DNA from: an uncultured Muribaculaceae bacterium
GTDB lineage: Bacteria; Bacteroidota; Bacteroidia; Bacteroidales; Muribaculaceae
Assembly (NCBI GenBank): GCA_910583775.1
Contig: CAJTYD010000068.1
Span: forward strand, 1 to 18,982
DNA: 18,982 nucleotides
Direction of reading: 5' to 3'
Shown: positions 9,718 through 16,144 of the stretch, piece after piece
Position numbering within the stretch: the first letter of the stretch is position 1
How the letters are laid out: each line of letters starts with the position of its first letter
Program-made: the position numbers and the translations under genes
The notes under the pieces: model-generated
What the model was told of the DNA's origin: nothing
Databases searched by the model: none
The model's input: the letters and a program-made list of their open reading frames with translations, nothing else

Positions 9718-10198
9718 TTTGAGTAAGTTTTTTACGGATTGACGCCAGTGCATGACTAAGATGACGATAGACCGCGGTTTCGCTGATACCCATTTTCGAG
9801 GCTATTTCGCTGAACCGCATTTCTTCTCCGAACCGAAGTTCCATCACTTCCCTTGCTCTCGGCGTGATTTCAGATCCGATGATGTCATGAATCTGTGTCA
9901 TCGTTTCCTCATCCGGCCAATCTTCTGTTTCGTACTCTTCGTTGTCGAGGAGGTAAAGGTTAGCGATGCGTCTATGGATCTTGCAGTCACGGATGTGGTT
10001 CAGACACCGGTTTCTTACCGCTTTAAAAAGGTAGTCTCCGCTCACAGGGAAGGAGACAGGATTCTCCATCATGGATGCGAAGACATCGTGGACGATGTCG
10101 CGCGCGAGATCATCGTCATGCAGGAGCGCCATCGCCAACCGGTGCATCGAGGCGTAATTTGCTTTGAAAAGCGGTTCTATGTCGTTTCTTTTCGTCAT
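9710..10198 (-). CDS. ECF-type RNA polymerase sigma factor
   Basis: A 162-residue sigma-70 family ECF factor, taking ATG 10198 (MTKRNDIEPLF) as the start; the frame is open further upstream to 10303, but that extension has no family likeness. Region 2 is clear, with DDDLARDIVHDVFASMMENP and YLFKAVRNRCLNHIRD, the core-binding and -10 recognition part. Region 4 near the C-terminus has TPRAREVMELRFGEEMRFSEIASKMGISETAVYRHL, a helix-turn-helix for the -35 element. It is the first gene of the operon with the FecR-like regulator and STN receptor and probably directs transcription of this operon and others in response to the receptor's ligand. Confidence 0.9.
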   Translation of the reverse strand: MTKRNDIEPLFKANYASMHRLAMALLHDDDLARDIVHDVFASMMENPVSFPVSGDYLFKAVRNRCLNHIRDCKIHRRIANLYLLDNEEYETEDWPDEETMTQIHDIIGSEITPRAREVMELRFGEEMRFSEIASKMGISETAVYRHLSHALASIRKKLTQNG

Positions 10199-10308
10199 AC
10201 GCCTATAAGACACGCAGCTTCCCCAAAACTCAACCCTGAAGGATAAATATTTTGAAAAATGATCGAATTTTTTTTCTGTAAAAATAGTTATTTTGAGCGA
10301 CATAGAGA

Positions 10309-10340
10309 GTGTCTCCGGCTTTATTTTTTCCCGGAGACAC
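10309..10340 (-). terminator. Inverted repeat at the trpA stop, possible terminator
   Basis: GTGTCTCCGG (10309-10318) pairs perfectly with CCGGAGACAC (10331-10340) across a 12-base T-rich loop, and the hairpin overlaps the last trpA codons. On the minus strand it sits exactly where a trp operon terminator belongs, but no clear T-run follows it, so it may instead be an mRNA 3'-end stabiliser. Confidence 0.4.
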
Positions 10341-11142
10341 CCAGAATATCAAGAAGCCTCGAGACGGCGCCCTGTATATCGGCGGGAGATTTCTCAAGAC
10401 ATTTTATGAAAAGCGACCCTACGATGGCTCCCGAAGAGGCTTTCTGTGCCTCTCTCAAGGTCGGGGGATTGGAGATCCCGAAGCCGATCAGTCTTCTATG
10501 GGTCAGGGACATCGAATTTATTCTTCGGAAATACGACAGCTGTTCTTCGCCGAAACTGTCGCGGGTGCCGGCCGTGGATGCCGCCGAAACCATATAGATG
10601 AATCCTGAGCAATCCCGGTCGATAAGACGGATTCTTTCTTCTGAAGTCTCGGGAGTTATAAGCATTATCATGTCGATGCCGTATTTTTCGCAAAGAGGCT
10701 TGTATACACGCTTATACTCGTCGAAAGGGAGATCGGGGATTATCATTGCGTCTATACCGGCTTCCGAGCAGCGGCGAAACAGTCTCTCGATTCCAAACTG
10801 TATCATGGGATTGAGGTATCCCATAAGCACAAGGGGAATCCTTTCAGTCTTCTCGTCTCCGGTTTCCGCGGCCTGACGGCGCGTCTCCTCCACCTGATCA
10901 AGGATCCGGGAGAGGGTTATTCCGTTTCTGAGCGCTACAGTGGAACTCCTCTGAATAACTTCGCCGTCGGCCATTGGATCGGAGAAGGGAACACCCACCT
11001 CTATCATGTCGATGCCGGCTGCGGCGAGACTACGGATGATATCTCCTGTTGATTCGGCGGTCGGAAAGCCTGCTGTGAAATATACGGAGAATATGTCGTT
11101 ATTTTTTCTCCCAAAAAGGGATTGAAGACGGTTCTGTTTCAT
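10321..11142 (-). CDS. trpA: Tryptophan synthase alpha subunit
   Basis: A 273-residue TIM-barrel protein that cleaves indole-3-glycerol phosphate to indole and glyceraldehyde-3-phosphate. The catalytic pair is present: Glu48 in MIEVGVPFSDP and Asp59 in DPMADG, equivalent to Glu49 and Asp60 of the E. coli enzyme. Phosphate-binding glycines are seen in FGISNPP and AIVGSLF near the C-terminus. Full length, no defect visible. Its start lies 44 bases inside the end of trpF, so the two are translationally coupled. The partner trpB is not in this window, and the upstream trp genes are deleted or fused. TrpA would need TrpB from elsewhere in the genome to make tryptophan. Confidence 0.95.
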   Translation of the reverse strand: MKQNRLQSLFGRKNNDIFSVYFTAGFPTAESTGDIIRSLAAAGIDMIEVGVPFSDPMADGEVIQRSSTVALRNGITLSRILDQVEETRRQAAETGDEKTERIPLVLMGYLNPMIQFGIERLFRRCSEAGIDAMIIPDLPFDEYKRVYKPLCEKYGIDMIMLITPETSEERIRLIDRDCSGFIYMVSAASTAGTRDSFGEEQLSYFRRINSMSLTHRRLIGFGISNPPTLREAQKASSGAIVGSLFIKCLEKSPADIQGAVSRLLDILGVSGKK

Positions 11143-11806
11143 TGTATTTTCTTAGAGCTAAAATAAATTTCAATAATTTTCTCATATCTTTTCTTCCGGG
11201 AGATTCTTCGAAGCCGCTGTTGATGTCAATGCCGGCCATCATGGGACGCACTGCCCCGACAACATTCTCCACGTCGTCCGGCCCTATACCGCCGCCGAGA
11301 AGATAAGAAGTCTGAAGAGGATAATCTTCAAGCAGGCCCCAGTTGAATTTCCTGCCGCTGCCTCCGTGTCGAGAGGAGAGAGTGTCGAAGACAAACATTG
11401 TGACTTTCCCTTCGTATGGTCTGAGTTTGTCGAATGACATGGAGTTGCCGATTCCGACAGCCTTGAAGACCGTATATCCCTTTCTCTGCATGGCGAGACA
11501 GAATTCGGGCGTCTCGGAGCCATGGAGCTGAATAATGCGTATCCCGTAGCGGGAGCATATACGGTCGATCTCCTCTTCCGATTCATTTACGAATACAGCC
11601 ACCGGCCGCACGTATGGAGGAAGATTCTTAATGGTATCCTCAGGCATCTCTCCTGCATATCTCGGAGAATCCTTATAGAATATAAAGCCCGTCAGCATGG
11701 GAGTGAGTGCGGCAATCCGTCGGATATTGTCAGGTTCTCTCAGTCCGCATATCTTTATTATCCTGTCGCTCTGGAGCGATAAGTTTTTGTCTTTATTCTC
11801 ATTCAT
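11099..11806 (-). CDS. trpF: Phosphoribosylanthranilate isomerase
   Basis: A 235-residue TIM-barrel isomerase for the third step of tryptophan synthesis, converting phosphoribosylanthranilate to CdRP. The family start motif KICGLR carries the general base Cys20, and the general acid Asp lies in FVFDTLSSRHGGSG. C-terminal phosphate loops LLGGGIGPDDV and GIDINSGFEESPG are intact. It begins four bases after the stop of the trpE/trpC chimera, which is the usual Bacteroidales position between trpC and trpA. The C-terminus is slightly long, with the last 44 bases overlapping trpA. Although this gene looks functional, its substrate pathway is broken in this operon. Confidence 0.95.
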   Translation of the reverse strand: MNENKDKNLSLQSDRIIKICGLREPDNIRRIAALTPMLTGFIFYKDSPRYAGEMPEDTIKNLPPYVRPVAVFVNESEEEIDRICSRYGIRIIQLHGSETPEFCLAMQRKGYTVFKAVGIGNSMSFDKLRPYEGKVTMFVFDTLSSRHGGSGRKFNWGLLEDYPLQTSYLLGGGIGPDDVENVVGAVRPMMAGIDINSGFEESPGRKDMRKLLKFILALRKYNETEPSSIPFWEKK

Positions 11807-11810
11807 AATT

Positions 11811-12329
11811 TCAGTGATTTAGCGACTTGATGAATCCTTTGAGAGCCTCCGCCGGGTTGTCCTTTTCCATAAACGCCTGGCCCATGAGGAAACCCCGAAA
11901 ACCGGTTTGGCGAAGCTGCAGGATCTGCTCGGCGGAATGGATTCCGCTTTCCGATACCTTCACCGCGTCTTCGGGTAAATCATGATCCCGGACGTCATCT
12001 CCGGTGCGTCGGAATGTGCCGGCGATCGGGTCGATGTATGCGTCTCGTCGTTCGACGCGGAGGTGCGTCTCGGGAGATGAGCCGAAAACGCGGAAACTTC
12101 CGAAATCGAAATAGAACAGATAGGGAGAGGGGTTCACGCACCTCAGGGCCCGATATACATTGAAGTCATCACCGGAAAATGACTGGCAGAAACGTCTCGA
12201 AAGCACTATCTGGAATACGTCGCCGCGCTTCGCGTGACTGATCCCTTTCTCTACCATACGCATATATTCTTCGCCGGAAACCGAAGCCTCGGCCTCACCG
12301 ACGGCGCGGAATGGATAGTGGACTACCAA
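11811..12329 (-). pseudogene. In-frame chimera of a central trpE fragment and the C-terminus of trpC
   Basis: A 172-codon open frame made of two unrelated tryptophan genes. Residues about 5-117 match the middle of anthranilate synthase component I (TrpE), with GDVFQIVLSRRF, NPSPYLFYF, FGSSPETHL and IAGTFRRTGDD. From about 118 to the end it is the last two beta-alpha units of indole-3-glycerol phosphate synthase (TrpC), with VSESGIHSAEQI and GFRGFLMGQAFM. The seam is near 11970-11985. Missing are the TrpE N-terminus and catalytic C-terminal part, all of trpG and trpD, and most of TrpC including its active-site lysines. At the 5' side the trpE reading stops matching near 12335, where AT-rich DNA with an in-frame TAA begins; only a TTG is available as a start. 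No known enzyme activity is expected. Genuine deletion or assembly join cannot be told apart here. Confidence 0.85.
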
Positions 12330-12678
12330 CCGATGTGCAATATTATATTATTGATTTATAGCCGTATAAACAGATTTGCATGTTAGTAAACAACGAATAG
12401 GTAACAGAAATAATTTTTATCTGCGTATGCGTTACGTATAGAAGAATAGTGTGCTTTTCACTTACAAAAGTAGGGATAAAAATGGAATTTGGAATAATTC
12501 CATGATGTATTTATAAACGGGTGCTTGTGTTCACAATGGACTGTTTTATAGTCTTACCCATAATCTAAATCGTTAAATCGTTAGTTCTTAAATTATTCCC
12601 GTACCAAAATCGCAATTCTTTCAAGAAAAATGCGTAATTTTGTGTAACTTAAGGTAATTAGTTACATGAAACAACGGG
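12330..12678. promoter_or_regulatory. AT-rich intergenic region with candidate -7 boxes
   Basis: This 349-base stretch separates the truncated trpE end from the radical-SAM gene. TAATTTTG at 12635-12642 fits the Bacteroidetes -7 consensus and lies 37 bases before the GTG start at 12679, but no clear TTTG partner is seen at the right distance. TACTTTTG on the minus strand (12465-12472) is a second match, facing the trp remnant. An imperfect inverted repeat with TGGAATT arms lies near 12482-12501. No gene was seen. Confidence 0.4.
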
Positions 12679-13287
12679 GTGAAAATAATCGGAATAGCAC
12701 GGCATCGCCTCTCAACTGACGGCGATGGGGTCACTACGCTCGTCGCTTTCCATGGCTGTCCGCTCCGCTGCCAATATTGCCTGAATCCGCAATCGTTGGA
12801 CGATGGAGACCGTTTCAGGGAATATTCACTGGAGGGACTGTATGCCGAAACACGCATCGACGAGCTTTATTTCATCGCCACAAACGGTGGTGTTACATTC
12901 GGTGGTGGCGAGCCGTGTCTGTACGCTGATTTCATACGTGAGTTCCACAAGTTGTGCGGTGCGTCCTGGCGACTCAACTTAGAGACATCGCTTAATGTTC
13001 CTTCAGTCAACATCGAGACATTGCTCCCGGTGGTAAATACTATGATTATCGACATCAAGGATATGAATCCTGAGATTTACAGCAGTTATACCGGACAATC
13101 AAACGACCTTGTTCTTGACAATCTCCGGCTGATAGCGGAAGCGGGACGGCAGCATGACTGCATTGTCCGCATACCGCTGATACCGAATTATAATACCGAT
13201 ACAGACCGCGAGGCAAGCCGCAAGGCACTTGAAACTTTCGGCTTCGACCGATTCGATTTATTTACCTACCAAATACGCAAGCATTGA
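12679..13287 (+). CDS. Radical SAM activating-enzyme-like protein
   Basis: A 202-residue radical SAM protein. The cluster motif is C27-x3-C31-x2-C34 in CPLRCQYCLN, and the SAM-binding GGE motif is in FGGGEPC (75-80). Later IDIKDMN and RIPLIPNYN regions match the glycyl-radical-enzyme activase branch (PflA/NrdG/YjjW type). It has no ferredoxin-like insert and is shorter than PflA (about 245). Start is a GTG at 12679 with MKIIGIARHR; an upstream ATG at 12666 is out of frame. The next gene begins two bases after the stop, so it heads a three-gene unit with a DUF4375-like membrane protein and a cysteine-rich protein. No glycyl-radical partner is nearby, so its target is unknown. Confidence 0.8.
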   Translation: MKIIGIARHRLSTDGDGVTTLVAFHGCPLRCQYCLNPQSLDDGDRFREYSLEGLYAETRIDELYFIATNGGVTFGGGEPCLYADFIREFHKLCGASWRLNLETSLNVPSVNIETLLPVVNTMIIDIKDMNPEIYSSYTGQSNDLVLDNLRLIAEAGRQHDCIVRIPLIPNYNTDTDREASRKALETFGFDRFDLFTYQIRKH

Positions 13288-13289
13288 CT

Positions 13290-14291
13290 ATGAGTAAAAA
13301 AATTACGTACATAATTGGAACTATCTTATGCTCCATTTTGGCTATAATTGCAATCATTCTCATTTTTATCACTACAGGAAAGGATAGCGAGGCAACAAAG
13401 ATTATATATGCCGGCTTCGTTGCTTGGATGTTATTCGGTGGATATCGGGGTTTTATTCATTTATTCTCTAAGCCCGGTAAGGAACCAAGACCTACTTTTG
13501 GTGGAGTGCAATATAATGTCACTCCGATTTCCAATCGCAAAGTCATAAAAGACTTTTTCAACCCATTTGATATGCGGTTTCGCACTGTGGGTTCACTGTT
13601 CATCATTTGCGCGTTGTGGACCGGCATGGAATATTTCAGTCCTAAATTCACTATCTATTTCTGGATTTTTGTCGCATTGATGATTATAGTCAAGGGGATT
13701 CTGCTGACTCGTTGTTTACAACTGAACACTGCACAGAACACTCTTGGGCAAGTCATACTTGAACAGAGCGGTGATATTGATGTGTGTCGGTATGATGTGA
13801 CTGCTCAACTCATCAACGCAACCGATACAACCCCGGAACATGTGATTGACCCCATAAGACCCTACGTGAATGTTTCAGGAAGTCATGTAGACTATATTAA
13901 AGATATGTCACAGTTCAGCATAGAGCAGCGTCGTATACTTTCAGTCAACATGTATATTTCTGAGGTATATGGCGATGGTCATTATGGCTTTTTCACTGAT
14001 TCGGTCGGAATGGTGTATCTTGATGCGATTGAGGGTCTAAAAGCTATCGGTGCAGAAAAGTATGCAGAGATTCTTGAAAAAGCGGTTTCTGAGTTTGACG
14101 GTATAAACCATCCTCAGTTTGATTTGGAGGAAAGGGGCACTTCGATTAATGAATTAGGTCTTGATTTTGAGAATGCCGATAATGCTATATATTCATTAGA
14201 TGAATTTGGTGAGGGAATCGCGGAGTTGCAGATGGCTTACATACGCTCTCATGTCGATGATTTTCTTTTTGATAACGCGCAAAAACACTGA
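13290..14291 (+). CDS. Membrane protein with a DUF4375 (DMP19-like) C-terminal domain
   Basis: A 333-residue protein. ATG 13290 is chosen over TTG 13284 because it gives MSKK before a membrane segment. The N-terminus has about four hydrophobic segments: near residues 5-27, 35-50, 95-115 and 118-138. The C-terminal half resembles DUF4375/DMP19: FSIEQRRILSVNMYISEVYGDG, then GFFTDSVGMVYLDAIEGLKAIGAEKYAEILEKA, which matches the usual helix after the 'NGGF..FF.NS' motif, although the motif itself is changed here. DMP19 is a DNA-mimic family in other bacteria, but a membrane-fused version need not share that role. It is two bases from the radical-SAM stop and two bases from the next gene, so a tight operon. 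Function unknown. Confidence 0.55.
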   Translation: MSKKITYIIGTILCSILAIIAIILIFITTGKDSEATKIIYAGFVAWMLFGGYRGFIHLFSKPGKEPRPTFGGVQYNVTPISNRKVIKDFFNPFDMRFRTVGSLFIICALWTGMEYFSPKFTIYFWIFVALMIIVKGILLTRCLQLNTAQNTLGQVILEQSGDIDVCRYDVTAQLINATDTTPEHVIDPIRPYVNVSGSHVDYIKDMSQFSIEQRRILSVNMYISEVYGDGHYGFFTDSVGMVYLDAIEGLKAIGAEKYAEILEKAVSEFDGINHPQFDLEERGTSINELGLDFENADNAIYSLDEFGEGIAELQMAYIRSHVDDFLFDNAQKH

Positions 14292-14293
14292 CT

Positions 14294-14731
14294 ATGACAC
14301 GAGGGAAGCAGACCTGTAAGATACTGAAAGAGATACGTCGGCAGATTGCCGAGGCAAACGATATTGAGTTCGTGACATCGGAATGTCGCTACAAGGGCGA
14401 CTGCCTCGGCACTTGCCCCAAATGTGAAGCAGAGGTGCGCTATCTAGAGCAGCAGCTCCGCACCCGTTCCATTGCCGGAAAAGCCGTCACTCTCGCCGGA
14501 ATTTCGGCTGCCTCTCTCGCCATGCTCATGCCGATGACTTCTGAGGCTAAGACCGTAGAAGAGCCACTGTGTCGTATTCCATTTTCTTTGCATCGCACAA
14601 AGGGTCAAGCGACTTGTAATCCTCGGAATCGAGCGGCAGGAAATCCAGCCGGTTGCTCATTGCCGAATACTCGCGCCACAATCCGGTGGCAACATCTTTC
14701 GCTTCCTCGTAACGTAATTCAAACGGTTTGA
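14294..14731 (+). CDS. Cysteine-rich small membrane protein, C-terminus replaced at a junction
   Basis: The first about 90 residues look like a small Bacteroidales protein often found beside this radical SAM gene (from memory, not a search). They comprise a basic start MTRGKQTC, a conserved TCKILKEIRRQIAEANDIEF helix, and a cluster of cysteines at 8, 31, 37, 41 and 44 (C-x5-C-x3-C-x2-C, ending CPKC) that could bind a metal or an Fe-S cluster. A hydrophobic helix follows at about 65-82. After EAKTVEEP (near base 14565) the sequence changes to a basic, proline- and arginine-rich tail of no recognisable kind. That tail is antisense to a credible reading frame on the other strand. The true protein probably was about 100 residues, and the last part here is likely the result of a DNA junction. 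Confidence 0.55.
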   Translation: MTRGKQTCKILKEIRRQIAEANDIEFVTSECRYKGDCLGTCPKCEAEVRYLEQQLRTRSIAGKAVTLAGISAASLAMLMPMTSEAKTVEEPLCRIPFSLHRTKGQATCNPRNRAAGNPAGCSLPNTRATIRWQHLSLPRNVIQTV

Positions 14732-14858
14732 GGTTCGCTTCAAAAAGGTTCTCGAAATCCACGGACTGCAATACTGCAACATCCAAAGACAGGAATCTTT
14801 CAGCCTCCGAAAAAAGGGAAAAGGAAATATCCATAAGCTGCGTTGTATAGGGCATCAA
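14547..14858 (-). pseudogene. Fragment of an unknown gene, truncated at its 3' end
   Basis: A 103-codon minus-strand frame that starts at TTG 14858 or ATG 14855. The amino-acid composition looks like a real soluble alpha-helical protein, with MPYTTQLMDISFSLFSEAER and later WREYSAMSNRLDFLPLDSED. Near the end, after EYDTVA, it runs into DNA that belongs to the cysteine-rich gene and stops at once. The frame is also open upstream to a TAA at 15003-15005, through the region holding TGTAGCA and the first AATTGGTCAAAA, giving plausible sequence (for example FDQLKHSNLAFYYATSN). The 5' boundary is therefore not settled. I do not recognise the family. Confidence 0.4.
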
Positions 14859-14910
14859 ACGAAGCGTTACATTAGATGTAGCATAATAAAACGCTAAATT
14901 TGAGTGCTTT

Positions 14911-14922
14911 AATTGGTCAAAA
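14911..14922 (+). repeat. AATTGGTCAAAA repeat, left outer copy
   Basis: The first of three exact, same-direction copies of the 12-mer AATTGGTCAAAA; the others are at 15102-15113 and 18897-18908. This copy and the right copy also share the following A and G. The copies flank the capsid gene block and look like protein-binding sites, for example for a transposase, recombinase or regulator. Confidence 0.65.
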
Positions 14923-14947
14923 AGGGATAAAGAATTACTCCTAAAAA

Positions 14948-15041
14948 GTTTACATTGCTTTGCATTTGGTTTACATTTGGGCGTAAAAAGTTTACATGTA
15001 AGTTAACTTAACGTTTTGACAAGTTTACATTTACTTTACAT
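14948..15041 (+). repeat. Helically phased GTTTACAT iterons
   Basis: GTTTACAT occurs at 14948, 14969, 14990 and 15023, and CTTTACAT at 15034, all in one direction. Start-to-start distances are 21, 21, 33 and 11 bases, close to 2, 2, 3 and 1 turns of DNA, so all sites face the same side of the helix. The third copy is part of the palindrome TTACATGTAA (14992-15001), which is followed by a second palindrome AAGTTAACTT (15000-15009). This is the layout of a cooperative operator or an initiator/transposase binding array. A related palindrome, TTACATT-TGC-AATGTAA, lies at 18751-18767. Confidence 0.65.
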
Positions 15042-15101
15042 GATACCTAAAAATAGTACGATAAAAGATGTTGTAGGCTTTGGATTATGTGTAAAGGTTT
15101 A

Positions 15102-15113
15102 AATTGGTCAAAA
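15102..15113 (+). repeat. AATTGGTCAAAA repeat, left inner copy
   Basis: Second exact copy of the 12-mer, 191 bases to the right of the first, in the same direction. It is followed closely by two AATGTAGCA motifs. Confidence 0.65.
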
Positions 15114-15143
15114 TGTCTGTAACGCTATTCTAATGCTGGGTAG

Positions 15144-15282
15144 AATGTAGCATGCAAAATTTTAACAATTCGGGTAAATGTAGCACAAAAATAGGACGTT
15201 TGAGACAATTATAATTTTACAATTAATTGATTCCTAATGAATAAATATTTTTATACGTTTCGTTTTATGTTAAAATGTAGCA
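15144..15282 (+). repeat. Three AATGTAGCA motifs
   Basis: AATGTAGCA occurs at 15144-15152, 15177-15185 and 15274-15282 in the same direction. The shorter TGTAGCA also occurs at 14877-14883, the proposed left end. The first two are 33 bases apart, the same spacing as two of the GTTTACAT sites. CGTTTCGTTTTAT at 15256-15268, just before the last motif, recurs exactly at 18970-18982. No gene is seen from 15010 to 15337, and these repeats are the main content. Confidence 0.55.
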
Positions 15283-15337
15283 AAGGGTTACAAAAGGATG
15301 TACATTTTAATATTTGAATATTAATTAGAACGAATTG

Positions 15338-15775
15338 TTAAATGTCCTTTTTGTCGCATTTCCCGATTTGGTCAATTAGGGCTTTTATGGTCTTTGTTGT
15401 CTTTGTTCCCGGCTCAAATATTTTAAGCATCTCCAAAATGCCGGATAACTCCTGGCTCAAATTCTTCAGATACATTCCATCCTCACGGAAGCGTATGTAT
15501 CTTTCAAAGTATTCTTTAATTTCGGGCTTGTTCTCAAATCGGTTAATCGTCCAACGTGAAACGCCGAAATATGCCGCTAAATCGTATTTCTTGGTTATCC
15601 CTTGGCGATGTGCAGCCACATAGTTTTGAAGCGTCAGAGGCGGTCTTAAATTGGCGGTATTGGCTTTTATTATCTTGTTGACATAATAAATGCTTACACC
15701 AATGATTTTGGCGATTTCCTTAGGTGAAAACGTACCAGACAATTCGATTATTTGTTCTTTAGCTGTCATTGGCAT
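15338..15775 (-). CDS. Double helix-turn-helix DNA-binding protein
   Basis: A 145-residue protein; ATG 15775 or the ATG two codons on (15769) may be the start. Two HTH-like segments are visible: SPKEIAKIIGVSIYYVNKII (about residues 17-36) and KYDLAAYFGVSRWTINRFE (about 63-81). A charged helical region follows, then a lysine-rich C-terminus ending KCDKKDI. Such a layout is seen in phage regulators and in some small terminase subunits; I cannot decide between these. It is transcribed leftward towards the repeat array, making it the best in-window candidate to bind those repeats. It is separated from the upstream 94-residue gene by a 13-bp-stem hairpin. Confidence 0.6.
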   Translation of the reverse strand: MPMTAKEQIIELSGTFSPKEIAKIIGVSIYYVNKIIKANTANLRPPLTLQNYVAAHRQGITKKYDLAAYFGVSRWTINRFENKPEIKEYFERYIRFREDGMYLKNLSQELSGILEMLKIFEPGTKTTKTIKALIDQIGKCDKKDI

Positions 15776-15780
15776 TGGAA

Positions 15781-15819
15781 AGAGTCACCCGGCACAACGT
15801 CTCACCGCCGGGTGACTCT
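15781..15819 (-). terminator. Hairpin between two minus-strand genes (terminator or attenuator)
   Basis: AGAGTCACCCGGC (15781-15793) is the perfect inverse of GCCGGGTGACTCT (15807-15819), with a 13-base loop. It fills the gap between the 94-residue gene and the HTH gene, and its GC-rich stem contrasts with the AT-rich surroundings. On the minus strand only a weak T-run (CTTTCC) follows, so partial termination, mRNA processing or protein binding are all possible. Confidence 0.5.
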
Positions 15820-15839
15820 AGGATAAGTAAGAAAAATGG

Positions 15840-16124
15840 TTACTTGACTGTTAACGATAACTTTGCATCTTTTGTGTCGCTGGCGGCCGTCAAAGCCTCG
15901 ATAAGTTCTCGCATTGTTATGAATGCCCATAGGAGATTATCGGTAAGGTTAGTTTCTCCATCTTTGCCGAAAAGGGCTTCGGTAGCATGGAAATAAATTG
16001 TCTGAAGGTCGTTCCGGATCTCTTCCGGGGTGTTGGTGTCAAACACTACCTCGATCAGGTCATCGAGATTGTAGCTGTTAGCTTTTTGTACCAATCTTGC
16101 CACATTGTTGCGTGCTGTGTTCAT
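15840..16124 (-). CDS. Small acidic protein of unknown function
   Basis: A 94-residue, mostly helical, acidic protein that begins MNTARNNVARLV and ends in SDTKDAKLSLTVK. No signal peptide, membrane segment or known motif was seen, and I do not recognise the family. The ATG at 16124 lies in the first copy of a 24-base repeat that supplies its leader (TCCTAAAAATTAACAGTT just before ATGAAC). An identical leader precedes the 40-codon ORF upstream. It probably belongs to the same minus-strand unit as the HTH gene, with the hairpin at 15781-15819 between them. Codon use and AT-richness resemble ordinary coding sequence, so it is likely real. Confidence 0.55.
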   Translation of the reverse strand: MNTARNNVARLVQKANSYNLDDLIEVVFDTNTPEEIRNDLQTIYFHATEALFGKDGETNLTDNLLWAFITMRELIEALTAASDTKDAKLSLTVK

Positions 16125-16142
16125 AACTGTTAATTTTTAGGA
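16119..16142. repeat. 24-base direct repeat, copy 1 (leader of the 94-residue gene)
   Basis: These 24 bases are identical to 16262-16285. On the minus strand each copy ends in ATGAAC and so supplies the leader and first two codons of an ORF. The repeat includes TAACTGTTAA, a near-palindrome, which also occurs in opposite orientation near 16183. Confidence 0.75.
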
Positions 16143-16144
16143 AG

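Noticed and set aside
9717..10303. Longer starts for the sigma factor (10303) and the anti-sigma factor (9753)
   Set aside because: The added residues have no family likeness, and internal ATGs at 10198 and 9717 give the usual N-termini and operon spacing.
14948..15041. CRISPR-like array
   Set aside because: Units are only 8 bases, spacers are 3-25 bases, and no cas gene is present. Phased protein-binding sites explain it better.
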